Positions 52,592 through 61,724 of a DNA stretch of 64,000 nt are shown piece by piece. The first letter of the stretch is position 1; every line of letters begins with the position of its first letter. The notes under the pieces are model-generated. The model saw only the letters and a list, made by a program, of their open reading frames with translations. It was not told the origin of the DNA and searched no databases. Made by a program: the position numbers and the translations under genes. Location of the stretch: the NCBI RefSeq assembly GCF_006170445.1, contig NZ_VCNA01000009.1, positions 227,887 to 291,886 of the forward strand, in the 5' to 3' direction. The DNA is from Brevibacillus dissolubilis. Lineage in GTDB: Bacteria > Bacillota > Bacilli > Brevibacillales > Brevibacillaceae.

Positions 52592-53989
52592 ATGTCGTAT
52601 GTACGTACGGTCATTCAAATAGACGAACTCAAGTCGCCTGATGTGGATCTCTCTATTCCCCAACGCATCATGCGCAAACTTCAGATCCCGTCGCAGTCAA
52701 TCTCCGTCCAGTTCGGCAAAAGGTTGGGAAATGCAATCGTGCGGGAAGCAGCGAAAAGCGAGACGGTCAGGATGAGTCCGACTCTCGCCCGCTCTCTTCG
52801 CTTACCCGGCGGGATATCGCTGATGGTGCGCTACGATGCCCTTCGGCAGACGCTTGTCGTCGGGCCTTATCTGGGTATCCTTTTGACCGGCATCCGCTCG
52901 GGAGGAATGCCATTTGGCGCGCTCACTTCTTTTCTCAATGAATGCGCTGATGTGTATCAGATGCGTGGTGGTCTGGTCGCTGCCTTTACACTTGATGACG
53001 TGAACTTTGAATCCGAGACCGTACGCGCCCACATCCGCCGCAGTGGACACTGGCAGACCTGTACCTTGCCGCTGCCCGCTATGATCTACAACCGTCTCTC
53101 ATCCCGCTCCGTGGAGAAGAGCACCGCCGCCAGTACCTTCCTTAGGCGGTGCAAGGACAAAGAGATTCCCTTTTTTAATGAACGCTTTCTCAACAAATGG
53201 CATGTGCACAAAACCCTGCAGAACGAATCCGCTGCCCAGCCTTATCTGCCCAAGACCCTGATGTATCGGGGCATCCAAGACCTTCGTGATATTTGTCAGA
53301 GCCACTCCGTCGTCTATATCAAACCAACCAATGGAAGCCTTGGCAAAGGGATTTATCGTCTCGCAAAAACCCGCAGCGGTTATGTGATCCGCACCGCCGG
53401 AGGCTTGAAAAAAACCTTCAAAGAGCTCTCCCAGGTTCATTCTTATCTGTACCCCCGAACCAAAGACAAAGCCTATCTCCTCCAGCAAGGTCTGCATCTG
53501 GTCGGATCAGGCGGCAAGCCTGCGGATTTCCGCGTGCTGGTACAGAAAAACAACCGCGGTGTCTGGGGAGTGACCTCCCAAGTGGCACGCATCGGGCAGA
53601 ACAGTGTCGTCTCTAATGTAGCAAGAGGCGGTCAGATGATGTCTGTCCCGCAAGCCCTCCGCATCTTAGGCCCGTGGCGCAACGAGACCCGCATCTCTGC
53701 GCAGACGCTCAAATCCGCCTCCCTGACGATTGCAGAAGCGCTGGAGAGAGCCATCCCCGGCGATTTTGCTGAATTCGGGATTGATCTGGGAGTCGATGTC
53801 AACGGACGAATCTGGCTCTTGGAGATCAACAGCAAGCCGTCCAAATCGATCAAGAGCCTGCAGTTGGCCGAGGGCGAGGAAGCCCCCAAGAAGGCGCGCC
53901 CCTCTGTCCGGCGATTACTGGACTATACCGCTTATCTTAACGGTTTTCTCTTGGAAAAGAAACGTTCCAAAACCAAAAGGAAACGGTGA
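52592..53989 (+). CDS. YheC/YheD family ATP-grasp protein, copy 1
   Basis: 465-aa member of the YheC/D family, known as endospore coat-associated; a substrate has not been established. Two-part layout: an N-terminal domain (about 1-190, beta-rich, with GPYLGILLTGIRSG) and a C-terminal ATP-grasp (about 205-440). ATP-grasp elements: VYIKPTNGSLGKGIYRL, DFRVLVQKN, and the metal-binding FGIDLGVDVNGRIWLLEINSKPSKS. ATG 52592 has AAGGGGAT; an 8-codon longer frame is rejected. First of four tandem paralogs; the next start overlaps its stop (GTGA). Confidence 0.92.
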   Translation: MSYVRTVIQIDELKSPDVDLSIPQRIMRKLQIPSQSISVQFGKRLGNAIVREAAKSETVRMSPTLARSLRLPGGISLMVRYDALRQTLVVGPYLGILLTGIRSGGMPFGALTSFLNECADVYQMRGGLVAAFTLDDVNFESETVRAHIRRSGHWQTCTLPLPAMIYNRLSSRSVEKSTAASTFLRRCKDKEIPFFNERFLNKWHVHKTLQNESAAQPYLPKTLMYRGIQDLRDICQSHSVVYIKPTNGSLGKGIYRLAKTRSGYVIRTAGGLKKTFKELSQVHSYLYPRTKDKAYLLQQGLHLVGSGGKPADFRVLVQKNNRGVWGVTSQVARIGQNSVVSNVARGGQMMSVPQALRILGPWRNETRISAQTLKSASLTIAEALERAIPGDFAEFGIDLGVDVNGRIWLLEINSKPSKSIKSLQLAEGEEAPKKARPSVRRLLDYTAYLNGFLLEKKRSKTKRKR

Positions 53990-55089
53990 CGCTTATGGCT
54001 GTCGCAACCAAACTCTTAGGGATTATGGCTATTGGGCCAGGTCTTGCATTTAAAGAAAAAACGTTTTACCGGCATATGACGTTACTCGGACGCAAGCTGG
54101 GCATCCTCGTCTTTGTTTTTTCCCCCAAAACCGTTGATTTTACCACCCGCACCTGTATCGGCTACCAATACACACAGGAGCGCGGCTGGATAGAGAAAAA
54201 GTTTCCCCTGCCCGGCATGGTCTATGACCGCTACTTCGTTGGCCCCGGTCACCTCCGCTACCGCTCTGTGCTGGACCGGCTGCAGAATGATCCTGGCATC
54301 CAGTTCCTCGGACACGGGCTGGCTGGCAAATGGCAGGTGCATCAAATGCTGCAAGAATCACCGGAGCTCTCCCGCTTTTTACCCGAGACCCATTTATTCA
54401 CATCTAAAGCCTTTTACCCCTTCTTAAAAAGCAAAGGCTCTGTCGTCCTCAAACCTGTAGCGGGCACCCATGGCAGAGGCGTGACTCAGATCACCGAGCA
54501 GAAAGGCGTCTATCTCGTCCGCGGCCGCAACCAGCGCAATCAGCCGTTCCGGCGAACATTCAAAACCATCGAGGGACTCAAAAAGTTTGTCCGTTTTACC
54601 ACCATGCAGCGCAAGCACCTGTTTCAGCCATACCTGCATCTGCATACGGATACAGGTATCCCATTTGACATCCGTATTTTAGTGCAAAAGAACGGGCAAG
54701 GCAACTGGCAGACCACCGGCAGAGCCGTCCGTGTCGGCAACGGGGAGAGCATCACATCCAATCTGCATGGCGGCGGCAGGGCCCAACCGCTCGCATCCTT
54801 TTTATCCCGTACTTTTTCTTCAGCAAAACGTTCCCGGATCGAAGCCGACATCGAAGAGATCAGCAAGCTGCTTCCCCCGTTTTTGGAAGAAAAACACGGC
54901 CCACTAGTGGAGCTTGGGATCGACATCGGGGTTGACCGTGATGGGAATGTCTGGCTGATTGAAGTCAACTCCAGACCGGGCCGTACCGTCTTTCGGCAGA
55001 CCGCTGATGACAAAGCCCGCATAAGATCGATGACGCAACCGATTAAGTATGCCTATTATCTCATGAAAGAGCGTGTAGGAGGTACATGA
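53986..55089 (+). CDS. YheC/YheD family ATP-grasp protein, copy 2
   Basis: 367-aa paralog with a shorter N-terminal region, lacking most of the beta-rich domain of copies 1 and 3. ATP-grasp elements: VVLKPVAGTHGRGVTQI, DIRILVQKN, and LGIDIGVDRDGNVWLIEVNSRPGRT. GTG 53986 overlaps the copy 1 stop by 4 nt and has AAAGG upstream; ATG 53995 is an alternative start. Translationally coupled to copy 1. Confidence 0.92.
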   Translation: MTLMAVATKLLGIMAIGPGLAFKEKTFYRHMTLLGRKLGILVFVFSPKTVDFTTRTCIGYQYTQERGWIEKKFPLPGMVYDRYFVGPGHLRYRSVLDRLQNDPGIQFLGHGLAGKWQVHQMLQESPELSRFLPETHLFTSKAFYPFLKSKGSVVLKPVAGTHGRGVTQITEQKGVYLVRGRNQRNQPFRRTFKTIEGLKKFVRFTTMQRKHLFQPYLHLHTDTGIPFDIRILVQKNGQGNWQTTGRAVRVGNGESITSNLHGGGRAQPLASFLSRTFSSAKRSRIEADIEEISKLLPPFLEEKHGPLVELGIDIGVDRDGNVWLIEVNSRPGRTVFRQTADDKARIRSMTQPIKYAYYLMKERVGGT

Positions 55090-55092
55090 AGC

Positions 55093-56469
55093 ATGGAATC
55101 CATTGCAGTACGGCTACGCTTTCTCTCCACTCCGAATGCAGCGGGAATCATCCTGCCGCTTCAGCTTAGTGAGGCATTCGGTCTTAGCCATCGTCAGAAA
55201 GTGACCCTGTCGCTTGGCCAAAAGACCTCTACCGCCACCGTCTATATCGACAGACGCAACCCCAAAAGCAAAATCGTCCGCATGACATCGATTCTCAAAA
55301 GAGAATTGGGCATCCCCCATGCTGGAGCCGTTCACCTCAAGCTAGAAGGTGGCACCCTGCGTATCGGGCCGTCCATTGGGATCGTCACAACAGGTCTGCG
55401 CGATTCGGCCAAAGCTCCTGTAGGCGGACGCTCCCACTTTTTTCACAAGCTCTTGTCCGCTCAAAAAGGCAAGGGCGTCTACTATTTTATCTTTTCCCCC
55501 AACGATGTCGACTGGGAGGCCAACCTCGTCCACGCCTGGTTCCTGCGCCCGACCAAACAAGGCTCACACGTCTGGCGCAAGCAATGGACCGCGATGCCTG
55601 ACGTCGTCTATGACCGCATCCCTTCCCGCCAGGCAGAAAAGCAGGAGGACGTGCGCGAATTCAAAGGAAAGCTGGTCAAAGACAGCAAGCTCCCGATCTT
55701 CAACCGTGGCTTTTTTGACAAATGGGGCGTTCATAAAATGCTTTATCCGCTGCCAGAAGTCAACGAGCACATCCCCGAGACCCATTCCACTCCGACCTTG
55801 GGCAAGGTCCGCGAAATGCTCACCCAATACCCGATGGTCTATCTCAAACCTAAGCAAGGAAGCCTCGGCTTTGGGATCGTCAAGCTCACCCGTCTTCCCA
55901 ATAAGATGTATGAAGCGTCTTATCATGTCAACGGCAGCAATGTCAAACGCCGCTTCAAAAAGCTCGCCGACGCCCACAAACACATCTTCCGCACCCGCCG
56001 CATGAGCAACTACCTGATCCAGCAAGGCATCAAGCTCTACACCTACAACGGACGCCCGTTTGATTTCCGTGTCCACCTGCACAAAAATTTGGAAAATGAA
56101 TGGGTGGTCTCCTGCATGGCCGCCAAAGTCGCAGGCTCAGGCAGTGTCACCACCCACGTCCGCACCGGCGGAACCGTCATTCCCGGCGACGAGCTGCTCC
56201 GCCATCTGTTCGGCCCGCACAAAGACCTGATCGAGTCCCGTATCGCTGACGCCTCGATCCGAATCGCCGAAGCGATCGAATCTGAGCATGGATCTACTCT
56301 CGGTGAATTGGGACTTGATATGGGGATTGACCTGCATGGCCACATCTGGATGTTCGAAGCCAACTCCAAGCCAGGACGTTCGATTTTCAAGCACGCCCGT
56401 TTGAAGCAAGCCGACGAAACCTCCCGAAAGCTCATCGTCGACTACGGCCGCTATCTTGCCAACTTCTAA
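55093..56469 (+). CDS. YheC/YheD family ATP-grasp protein, copy 3
   Basis: 458 aa. N-terminal beta domain (about 1-90, LRFLSTPNAAGIILPLQLSEAFG, then IGIVTTGLRDS) and ATP-grasp with VYLKPKQGSLGFGIVKL, DFRVHLHKNLENEWV, and LGLDMGIDLHGHIWMFEANSKPGRS. ATG 55093 follows AGGAGGT and is 3 nt after the copy 2 stop. Confidence 0.93.
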   Translation: MESIAVRLRFLSTPNAAGIILPLQLSEAFGLSHRQKVTLSLGQKTSTATVYIDRRNPKSKIVRMTSILKRELGIPHAGAVHLKLEGGTLRIGPSIGIVTTGLRDSAKAPVGGRSHFFHKLLSAQKGKGVYYFIFSPNDVDWEANLVHAWFLRPTKQGSHVWRKQWTAMPDVVYDRIPSRQAEKQEDVREFKGKLVKDSKLPIFNRGFFDKWGVHKMLYPLPEVNEHIPETHSTPTLGKVREMLTQYPMVYLKPKQGSLGFGIVKLTRLPNKMYEASYHVNGSNVKRRFKKLADAHKHIFRTRRMSNYLIQQGIKLYTYNGRPFDFRVHLHKNLENEWVVSCMAAKVAGSGSVTTHVRTGGTVIPGDELLRHLFGPHKDLIESRIADASIRIAEAIESEHGSTLGELGLDMGIDLHGHIWMFEANSKPGRSIFKHARLKQADETSRKLIVDYGRYLANF

Positions 56470-56505
56470 GCGGCATTCAGACATGGTAGGAAGGAGGAAA
56501 CACCT

Positions 56506-57798
56506 ATGCCCCAACCTGACACGTCGGGGTGGCTCACCATACATCCCCGAGGACACTGGTATTTTCGTGCCCCCAGACTCCGCCCGCTCCTCAGTTCAAG
56601 GAAGCGGGTGCCCTCCAAGCTCGGCCCGTTTGCGCTGAAGAAGCCCGTCACCCTCGGGAAAGCCCCGCTCGTTCCCGGCTCCTTTCAGACCAAAGTCCGT
56701 TATTCCTTTAAAAATCATGTCCTGACCATCGGCCCCATCCTCGGAATCCTCACCTCCGGGGAAGGGCTCGATTTTAAAGGCAATCGTGACAACTTCAAGG
56801 ACATCATCAAATCCGGCAAAAAACACGGCGCCCTCGTCTATGTATTCACCCCAGGCAGCATTGACTGGGAACACAAAAAGGTACGCGGCTACCTCTACCA
56901 TGAAAAAAACGACATCTGGTCAGAAGCCGTCATGCCATTCCCCCACGTCGTCTACAACCGCATCCCCACCCGCAAAGTAGAAAGGCGTGACGATGTCCGC
57001 ATCACCCTGCAACAGATCGCCGCCACCCAAAATGTCACGCTGTTTAACCCACGTTTTTTTGACAAACACCAGCTGTTCGAGCTGCTTGAAAAACGCCCGG
57101 AAGCCGTGCCCTACCTCCCTGACACAAAGCGTGTGGATACCTTCGCCCGCTTCAAATCCTTCTGTCAAAAATACCCCTTCGTCTATCTCAAGCCCATCCT
57201 CGGCAAAGCCGGAGAAGGCATCATGCGCATCGAAAAAAACGGAACCCGCTGGCGTCTCCAACGCGTCCACAATCAAAAATCCATCACCCGTCATTTTTCT
57301 ACACTGGAGAGTGCCTGGAAGCACTTTATATCGAAAGCCAAGGAAAAGCCCTACCTGCTTCAGGAAGGCATCTCCCTCGCCACTTATCAAAAGCGTCCCT
57401 TCGACATCCGCGTACTCATCCAACGAAACGGTCTAGGCGATTGGCACGTCACTGGCTACGGCATCCGCCGCGCAGGCAAAAAAAGCATCACGACCCACGT
57501 CCCACGCGGCGGCTCCATCCTCTCTACCGACAAGGTCCTGCCCTCCCTATTCGGAGAACACGCCGATCTGGTTCACCAGCATATCGAACACAGCGCCCTC
57601 ACCCTTGCCCGATTACTGAGCCATGAGATTCCGTCCCTCGCTGAGATGTCCATGGATCTGGGTCTTACCATGGATGGCCGGATCTGGTTTTTCGAAGCCA
57701 ACTCCAAGCCCGAAAAATTTGATGAGCCCAATATCCGCCGATCTTCTTTGAAAAATATCATCCAGTATGCACAGTATGTTGCCAAAATGAACAGGTAA
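56506..57798 (+). CDS. YheC/YheD family ATP-grasp protein, copy 4
   Basis: 430 aa. ATP-grasp elements VYLKPILGKAGEGIMRI, DIRVLIQRNGLGDW, and MSMDLGLTMDGRIWFFEANSKPEKF. The glycine-rich loop differs most from the other copies (GKAGEG), and the last strand reads MSMDLGLT in place of LGIDIGVD, so this is the most divergent paralog. ATG 56506 has GGAAGGAGG. The gap to copy 3 is 36 nt. Ends before the terminator at 57861. Confidence 0.92.
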   Translation: MPQPDTSGWLTIHPRGHWYFRAPRLRPLLSSRKRVPSKLGPFALKKPVTLGKAPLVPGSFQTKVRYSFKNHVLTIGPILGILTSGEGLDFKGNRDNFKDIIKSGKKHGALVYVFTPGSIDWEHKKVRGYLYHEKNDIWSEAVMPFPHVVYNRIPTRKVERRDDVRITLQQIAATQNVTLFNPRFFDKHQLFELLEKRPEAVPYLPDTKRVDTFARFKSFCQKYPFVYLKPILGKAGEGIMRIEKNGTRWRLQRVHNQKSITRHFSTLESAWKHFISKAKEKPYLLQEGISLATYQKRPFDIRVLIQRNGLGDWHVTGYGIRRAGKKSITTHVPRGGSILSTDKVLPSLFGEHADLVHQHIEHSALTLARLLSHEIPSLAEMSMDLGLTMDGRIWFFEANSKPEKFDEPNIRRSSLKNIIQYAQYVAKMNR

Positions 57799-57860
57799 CT
57801 GGATTGGGTAGTTCACCGCAGTTGAAATTGGCGGTCTGATGTGAGTAGTTGAACCTTTTT

Positions 57861-57891
57861 GAACCGGGGATGATCATTACCCCCGGTTTTT
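57861..57891 (+). terminator. Terminator of the yheC/D operon
   Basis: AACCGGGG/CCCCGGTT stem with a run of Ts, 63 nt after copy 4. The 720-nt gap to 58518 holds this, the inverted repeat element at 57990-58098, and an AT-rich upstream region. Confidence 0.82.
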
Positions 57892-57989
57892 GCTGTTCAG
57901 TTTTAATTTGCTCTTGTGCCTGGAGAACTGACGGATGCCAATCGGTTCACCTTCTTGAAATTTCGCAAAGAAGATAGACTGTCCGCTCC

Positions 57990-58098
57990 AAAAACAGCAA
58001 AAGTGGCACCGGGTCAAAAAGGGTTCTGGAGGCCAATTCACCCGAAGCGGATTGCCCCTAAGCCGATTCGAAGAAGTCATGCCACTTTTGCTGTTTTT
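57990..58098. repeat. 19-bp perfect inverted repeat around a 71-nt core
   Basis: AAAAACAGCAAAAGTGGCA (57990-58008) is the perfect reverse complement of 58080-58098. The enclosed 71 nt is GC-rich and structured in appearance (CCGGGTC...GCCCCTAAGCCGATTCG). A CCGCT pentamer flanks both ends (57983-57987 and 58100-58104), as a possible short duplication. No ORF. Could be a small mobile element (MITE-like), a bidirectional terminator or a small RNA. Confidence 0.75.
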
Positions 58099-58518
58099 TC
58101 CGCTAAGCAGGAGCTCATCTCACCAATCTTCACATATCCTTAAAAAAAATCAAAAAAAATACCCCCTTTTTCTTTGAAGGGAGTCGTTCACTACATATTT
58201 CATGAATTATGTTTGCAAAATGATGTGAAATAAGAATATAATTAACAGAAAATTAAGTCAATAACTTAACCCCATGCATTATCGCGTACAGAAGTCTTTT
58301 TCATATTATTCACATCCTTCCTAAAATGTATTTATTTCTTACTATGTAATAATATTAATACCAAATCAAATCTTTGTCAATATTGTTACTTTTATTTATT
58401 TTGCGAATTGCATTTTAATTTTCTGTGAAGTTGGAATGATTTCCACCCTTCTTTTTTATGTAGTATAATGTTAGATTAATTATATAATTAAGAAAAGGCA
58501 TAAAAAGGTGGAACTATA

Positions 58519-59775
58519 GTGAATCCAATTGGTAAAGGTATTCGGGAATACCGAAAAAAGTTGCACATGACACAAGAAGAATTGGCCGAGGGAATCTGCA
58601 ACCGCAGTTACATCAGTCAAATCGAAAAAGGACAAGTTATCCCTTCTCCTGAAATCCTTGAACAACTAGCCAAGCGTCTTCAGATCGATCTGCGTGACCT
58701 CTGGACTGAATCAGAGAAGCCGGACTTTACCAGAGTCGAAATCGAAAATACCGTTCGTCACTTAGTTAACCGTATCGACTCCAACGATTGGGAAATCGCC
58801 CGTAAATGGCTCATTAAACTTGAAAACGCAGACCTGTCTGAATCGGAAAAAGCCATTTTCCTCTGGGGAAAAGGAATCTTCTCTGAACACGACAGCCGAT
58901 TTGATAAAGCGGAAGTCTACTTCTTGGAAAGCATCGAGCTGTCCCGTCAGCTGGACGATCCCGTTCCGTTGATCCGTTCCCTCAACTCGCTCGGCGCGCT
59001 CTACTGTAAAACTCGCCAATCCAAGAAAGCGATCCCACATGTCAATGAAGCGTACCGCCTGATTATCCGACATGCCATCAGCGGTCTGATGCGGATTTCC
59101 CTGATGCATACCAGCGGCATGATGCACGGAACCCTCGGTGAATACAACTCCGCCATTGAACAGCTCAAACAGGCCGAACAGCTGAACCAATCCTACCGCA
59201 CGATGTACAAAAGCGATGAGATTTACATGGTTCGTGCGATCTGCCACTCCAAGCTCAAAGAGTACGAGGAAGCCGAAAGCTACTACCTGCAAGCCCTCGA
59301 AATCCTCAAGATCAATCCACATCCGCGTGTACAAGCCAACGTCTATTCCAATCTCGGTACGCTCTACAGCGATCTGAAGAAATATGATGCCGCCTTGGAA
59401 AAGCTCAATCAAGCGATCAGCATCTATAAAGAATTGGGCAACGTTCACGGTCAGAACAACTCTACCCTCGAGATTGCCAACATCTACAAACAGCTTGGCC
59501 GTCTGGATGAAGCACGCACCATGTGCGAAGCCGTTCTGGAAAACAGCACAACCGACCACATCCGTGCCGAAGCCAGACTTGTCTTAGCCGATATCCATTG
59601 TGAACAAAAACAACCAGTCGAAGCACTCAACCTGCTTGAAGCCGCGCTCGACCACTTCTCCACCGCGGAGACCCATGACTTCCTCGTCAAAGCTTACCGT
59701 CTTTTGGCCAAGATCAATCTCCAATACGGACGCTTAGAAGAAGCTGCCCGCCTTTATAGCAAGTATCTTTCCTAA
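58519..59775 (+). CDS. HTH-TPR transcriptional regulator (RRNPP-like)
   Basis: 418 aa: N-terminal Cro/C1-type helix-turn-helix (about 5-60, GIREYRKKLHMTQEELAEGICNRSYISQIEKGQV) followed by about eight TPR-like repeats (about 75-418, with SALEKLNQAISIYKELG- and LGTLYSDLKKYDAALEKL-type units). This is the layout of PlcR/Rgg-like and other peptide-responsive regulators. No small secreted peptide ORF with a signal was found downstream. GTG 58519 is preceded by AAGGTGG. The upstream 58144-58518 is AT-rich (TATAAT-like box at 58464-58469). Confidence 0.88.
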   Translation: MNPIGKGIREYRKKLHMTQEELAEGICNRSYISQIEKGQVIPSPEILEQLAKRLQIDLRDLWTESEKPDFTRVEIENTVRHLVNRIDSNDWEIARKWLIKLENADLSESEKAIFLWGKGIFSEHDSRFDKAEVYFLESIELSRQLDDPVPLIRSLNSLGALYCKTRQSKKAIPHVNEAYRLIIRHAISGLMRISLMHTSGMMHGTLGEYNSAIEQLKQAEQLNQSYRTMYKSDEIYMVRAICHSKLKEYEEAESYYLQALEILKINPHPRVQANVYSNLGTLYSDLKKYDAALEKLNQAISIYKELGNVHGQNNSTLEIANIYKQLGRLDEARTMCEAVLENSTTDHIRAEARLVLADIHCEQKQPVEALNLLEAALDHFSTAETHDFLVKAYRLLAKINLQYGRLEEAARLYSKYLS

Positions 59776-59777
59776 TC

Positions 59778-59806
59778 AACTGGGGTGTTTATCGCCTCAG
59801 TTTTTT
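59778..59806 (+). terminator. Terminator of the HTH-TPR gene
   Basis: AACTGGGG/CCTCAGTT stem (one G-U) with a 9-nt loop and six Ts. The stretch 59807-60113 to the next gene is AT-rich, and has a hairpin AAAGACC...GGTCTTT at 60059-60087; nothing else is seen. Confidence 0.78.
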
Positions 59807-60113
59807 GTTTATCAAGTGATTATTAATCTGGATTAGTTAATATCGTTATTACTTTTTTCTCCCTTCGTTATATACCCTTTATACTATATCTTAACCCTCT
59901 TTTTTTAAGTTTTTTATATTTTTTTTGTAATTATTCATTACGTTTAATCAAACACCCCGAAAAGGTTGGAAACTCCCCTCCTCACGCATACTTTCCCCCT
60001 GCCAGATCAACACTGATACTACATAATCGTACCGTCCCCCCTTACCTTGACGAATGCAAAAAGACCACCAGCAATCTGGCGGTCTTTCGATTCTCAATCG
60101 ATGGGAGGTAATC

Positions 60114-60602
60114 ATGAAACCGTATGGCAACTACCGCAAACTGTACCAAACCTTGCGCAAGTACGATTCCCAGCAGGTAGCGGTGGGCAGCAGCAGAGAC
60201 CTTGCGGAAATTCATGAGATCTGGCGTTTTTATGAGAAGCTGTCTGTCGAAGAACTGCGCTTGATTAACGCCGCGATCAAAAAAACAGAAGCACAGATCG
60301 GCTATCTCCCGTTTTGCATGACCACTGTTCCGATCGTGTTTGTGATATTTTCCAGCAGACTCTCCTCGATTATTGCTGTCCATACCTACATTTTGTCTCT
60401 AACGATCATCGGACTGGCCATCTTGGCTGTCTTCATGATCAACCGCCACTTCAAAAACAAGTCCTACAACGCCCTTCACCTGCACATCGTCGAGACAATC
60501 CTTGAGATCAAGAAGCAAAAACCTAAGCAGCAGACCGATGACGACTACGATCATCCCTCGTCCCCATCCGTCTCCTGTCAATCTTCCTCTTTACTCTCCT
60601 AG
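60114..60602 (+). CDS. Small two-TM membrane protein, unknown
   Basis: 162-aa protein: soluble helical N-terminus (MKPYGNYRKLYQTLRKY), two hydrophobic spans (FCMTTVPIVFVIFSSRL and YILSLTIIGLAILAVFMI), and a polar Ser/Asp/Gln-rich tail (KPKQQTDDDYDHPSSPS). ATG 60114 follows GGGAGGT. Family not recognised. Converges with the next minus-strand gene at 60599, with 4-nt overlap of the stops. Confidence 0.6.
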   Translation: MKPYGNYRKLYQTLRKYDSQQVAVGSSRDLAEIHEIWRFYEKLSVEELRLINAAIKKTEAQIGYLPFCMTTVPIVFVIFSSRLSSIIAVHTYILSLTIIGLAILAVFMINRHFKNKSYNALHLHIVETILEIKKQKPKQQTDDDYDHPSSPSVSCQSSSLLS

Positions 60603-61138
60603 GCCATCTGCGTTCGGCGCTTCATCACGTCTTGATACAACTCTTCAAGCGCCCGAACACTCTCTTCGTCAACCGTGAACATCACACCTTCAAACCAGTA
60701 TTGGTCTTGTTCTACACAGCTCATCTCGCGGCCAAACCGTTCAAATTGCGCCGCGACACTCTCTTCTGTGCGATCCACAATTTTCCGCACGTGCACATGC
60801 CGCGTAAGCTCCGAGTGAAATTTCTCTGCCACCTCGCCAAACTGCTTCGTCTCCTCCATCCGGCTCAACCGGAACAACGCCAGTTCCACCTGGAGCCAGC
60901 ATGTCACATAAAAATGAAACTCTAAGAACAATGTCCCCAGTGCTTTTTTCAGCACGCCCTCATCCCCAGTCTCCCGGTAGACATGATAAGCCTGCTGAAC
61001 CTGCTGCTTCGCCTTCGCGATCACTTCCTGATGACTCATCGCCCCACGATAAAATTTGGTGATGACATTAAACAACATCTGCGGCGGACGCTTAGGTAAC
61101 CCACGATGTCGATTGTCAATATCTCGTACCATGTCCAT
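60599..61138 (-). CDS. Hypothetical helical cytoplasmic protein
   Basis: 179-aa, mostly helical protein (LGTLFLEFHFYVTCWLQVELALFRLSRMEETKQFGEVAEKFHSEL), with no signal or membrane span I trust. Family not recognised. ATG 61138 follows GAGAGGGA; a longer frame to 61255 has no site. Lies 67 nt downstream of the RidA gene. Confidence 0.55.
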   Translation of the reverse strand: MDMVRDIDNRHRGLPKRPPQMLFNVITKFYRGAMSHQEVIAKAKQQVQQAYHVYRETGDEGVLKKALGTLFLEFHFYVTCWLQVELALFRLSRMEETKQFGEVAEKFHSELTRHVHVRKIVDRTEESVAAQFERFGREMSCVEQDQYWFEGVMFTVDEESVRALEELYQDVMKRRTQMA

Positions 61139-61205
61139 TCGTCCCTCTCTCACTTGACGTTCTTCCCCTATTGTAACAAAAAGACATGCTCCGCAGAAAT
61201 TCAAA

Positions 61206-61592
61206 CTAGTCCACCACGGCCTCCGCCTCGATCTCCACCAGCAATTCCGGATCAATCAGTGCTTTTACCTCAACCATCGTCGCTACCGGTCGAATCTCAC
61301 GGAAAAACTCTCCATGTGCGCGCCCAATCTCCTCCCACTTCGAGATATCTGTCACATACATACGTGTCCGCACCACATCCTCCAGCCGTGCTCCGGCCCT
61401 CTCCAGTGCTTCTTTAATCGTGGTCAGGATCTGAACGGTCTGCGCATACGCATCCCCCACCCCAACCACTTCACCATCTTTCATCGCGGTTGTACCCGCT
61501 ACCTCCACCCTGTTGCCAACCCGGATTGCCCGTGAGTACCCGACAACAGGCTCCCAAGGTGATCCTGTCGAGATTCTGATTCGTTCTCCCAT
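61206..61592 (-). CDS. RidA family protein
   Basis: 128-aa member of the Rid/YjgF superfamily, which deaminates reactive enamines/imines from amino-acid metabolism. Hallmarks: [52 protein letters not shown], and [22 protein letters not shown] (conserved Glu). The family arginine lies in [12 protein letters not shown] 61592 follows GGGAG. Its promoter (TTGACA, 17 bp, TATGTT; 61628-61656) shares the -35 box with the divergent nitroreductase gene. Confidence 0.9.
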   Translation of the reverse strand: MGERIRISTGSPWEPVVGYSRAIRVGNRVEVAGTTAMKDGEVVGVGDAYAQTVQILTTIKEALERAGARLEDVVRTRMYVTDISKWEEIGRAHGEFFREIRPVATMVEVKALIDPELLVEIEAEAVVD

Positions 61593-61627
61593 AACCATCT
61601 CCCTTTCTTTTCCTGAATTTTACACAG

Positions 61628-61679
61628 AACATACTTAAAATACTATCACTTGTCAATATATCTGAACAACGTGTATAAT
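61628..61679. promoter_or_regulatory. Divergent promoters sharing one -35 box
   Basis: Minus strand: TTGACA (61651-61656), 17-bp spacer, TATGTT (61628-61633). Plus strand: TTGTCA (61650-61655), 18-bp spacer, TATAAT (61674-61679). The two -35 boxes overlap by five bases, so the RidA and nitroreductase genes compete for polymerase or respond together. Confidence 0.7.
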
Positions 61680-61724
61680 ACTTCCAAAACGTAAGTTCGT
61701 ACCAAAATAATAGGGAGGTAACCA

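Noticed and set aside
60059..60087. AAAGACC...GGTCTTT hairpin upstream of the two-TM protein gene
   Set aside because: Terminator-like but without a T-run of use and with no gene ending just before it; could be chance or a leader hairpin, so not listed as a terminator.
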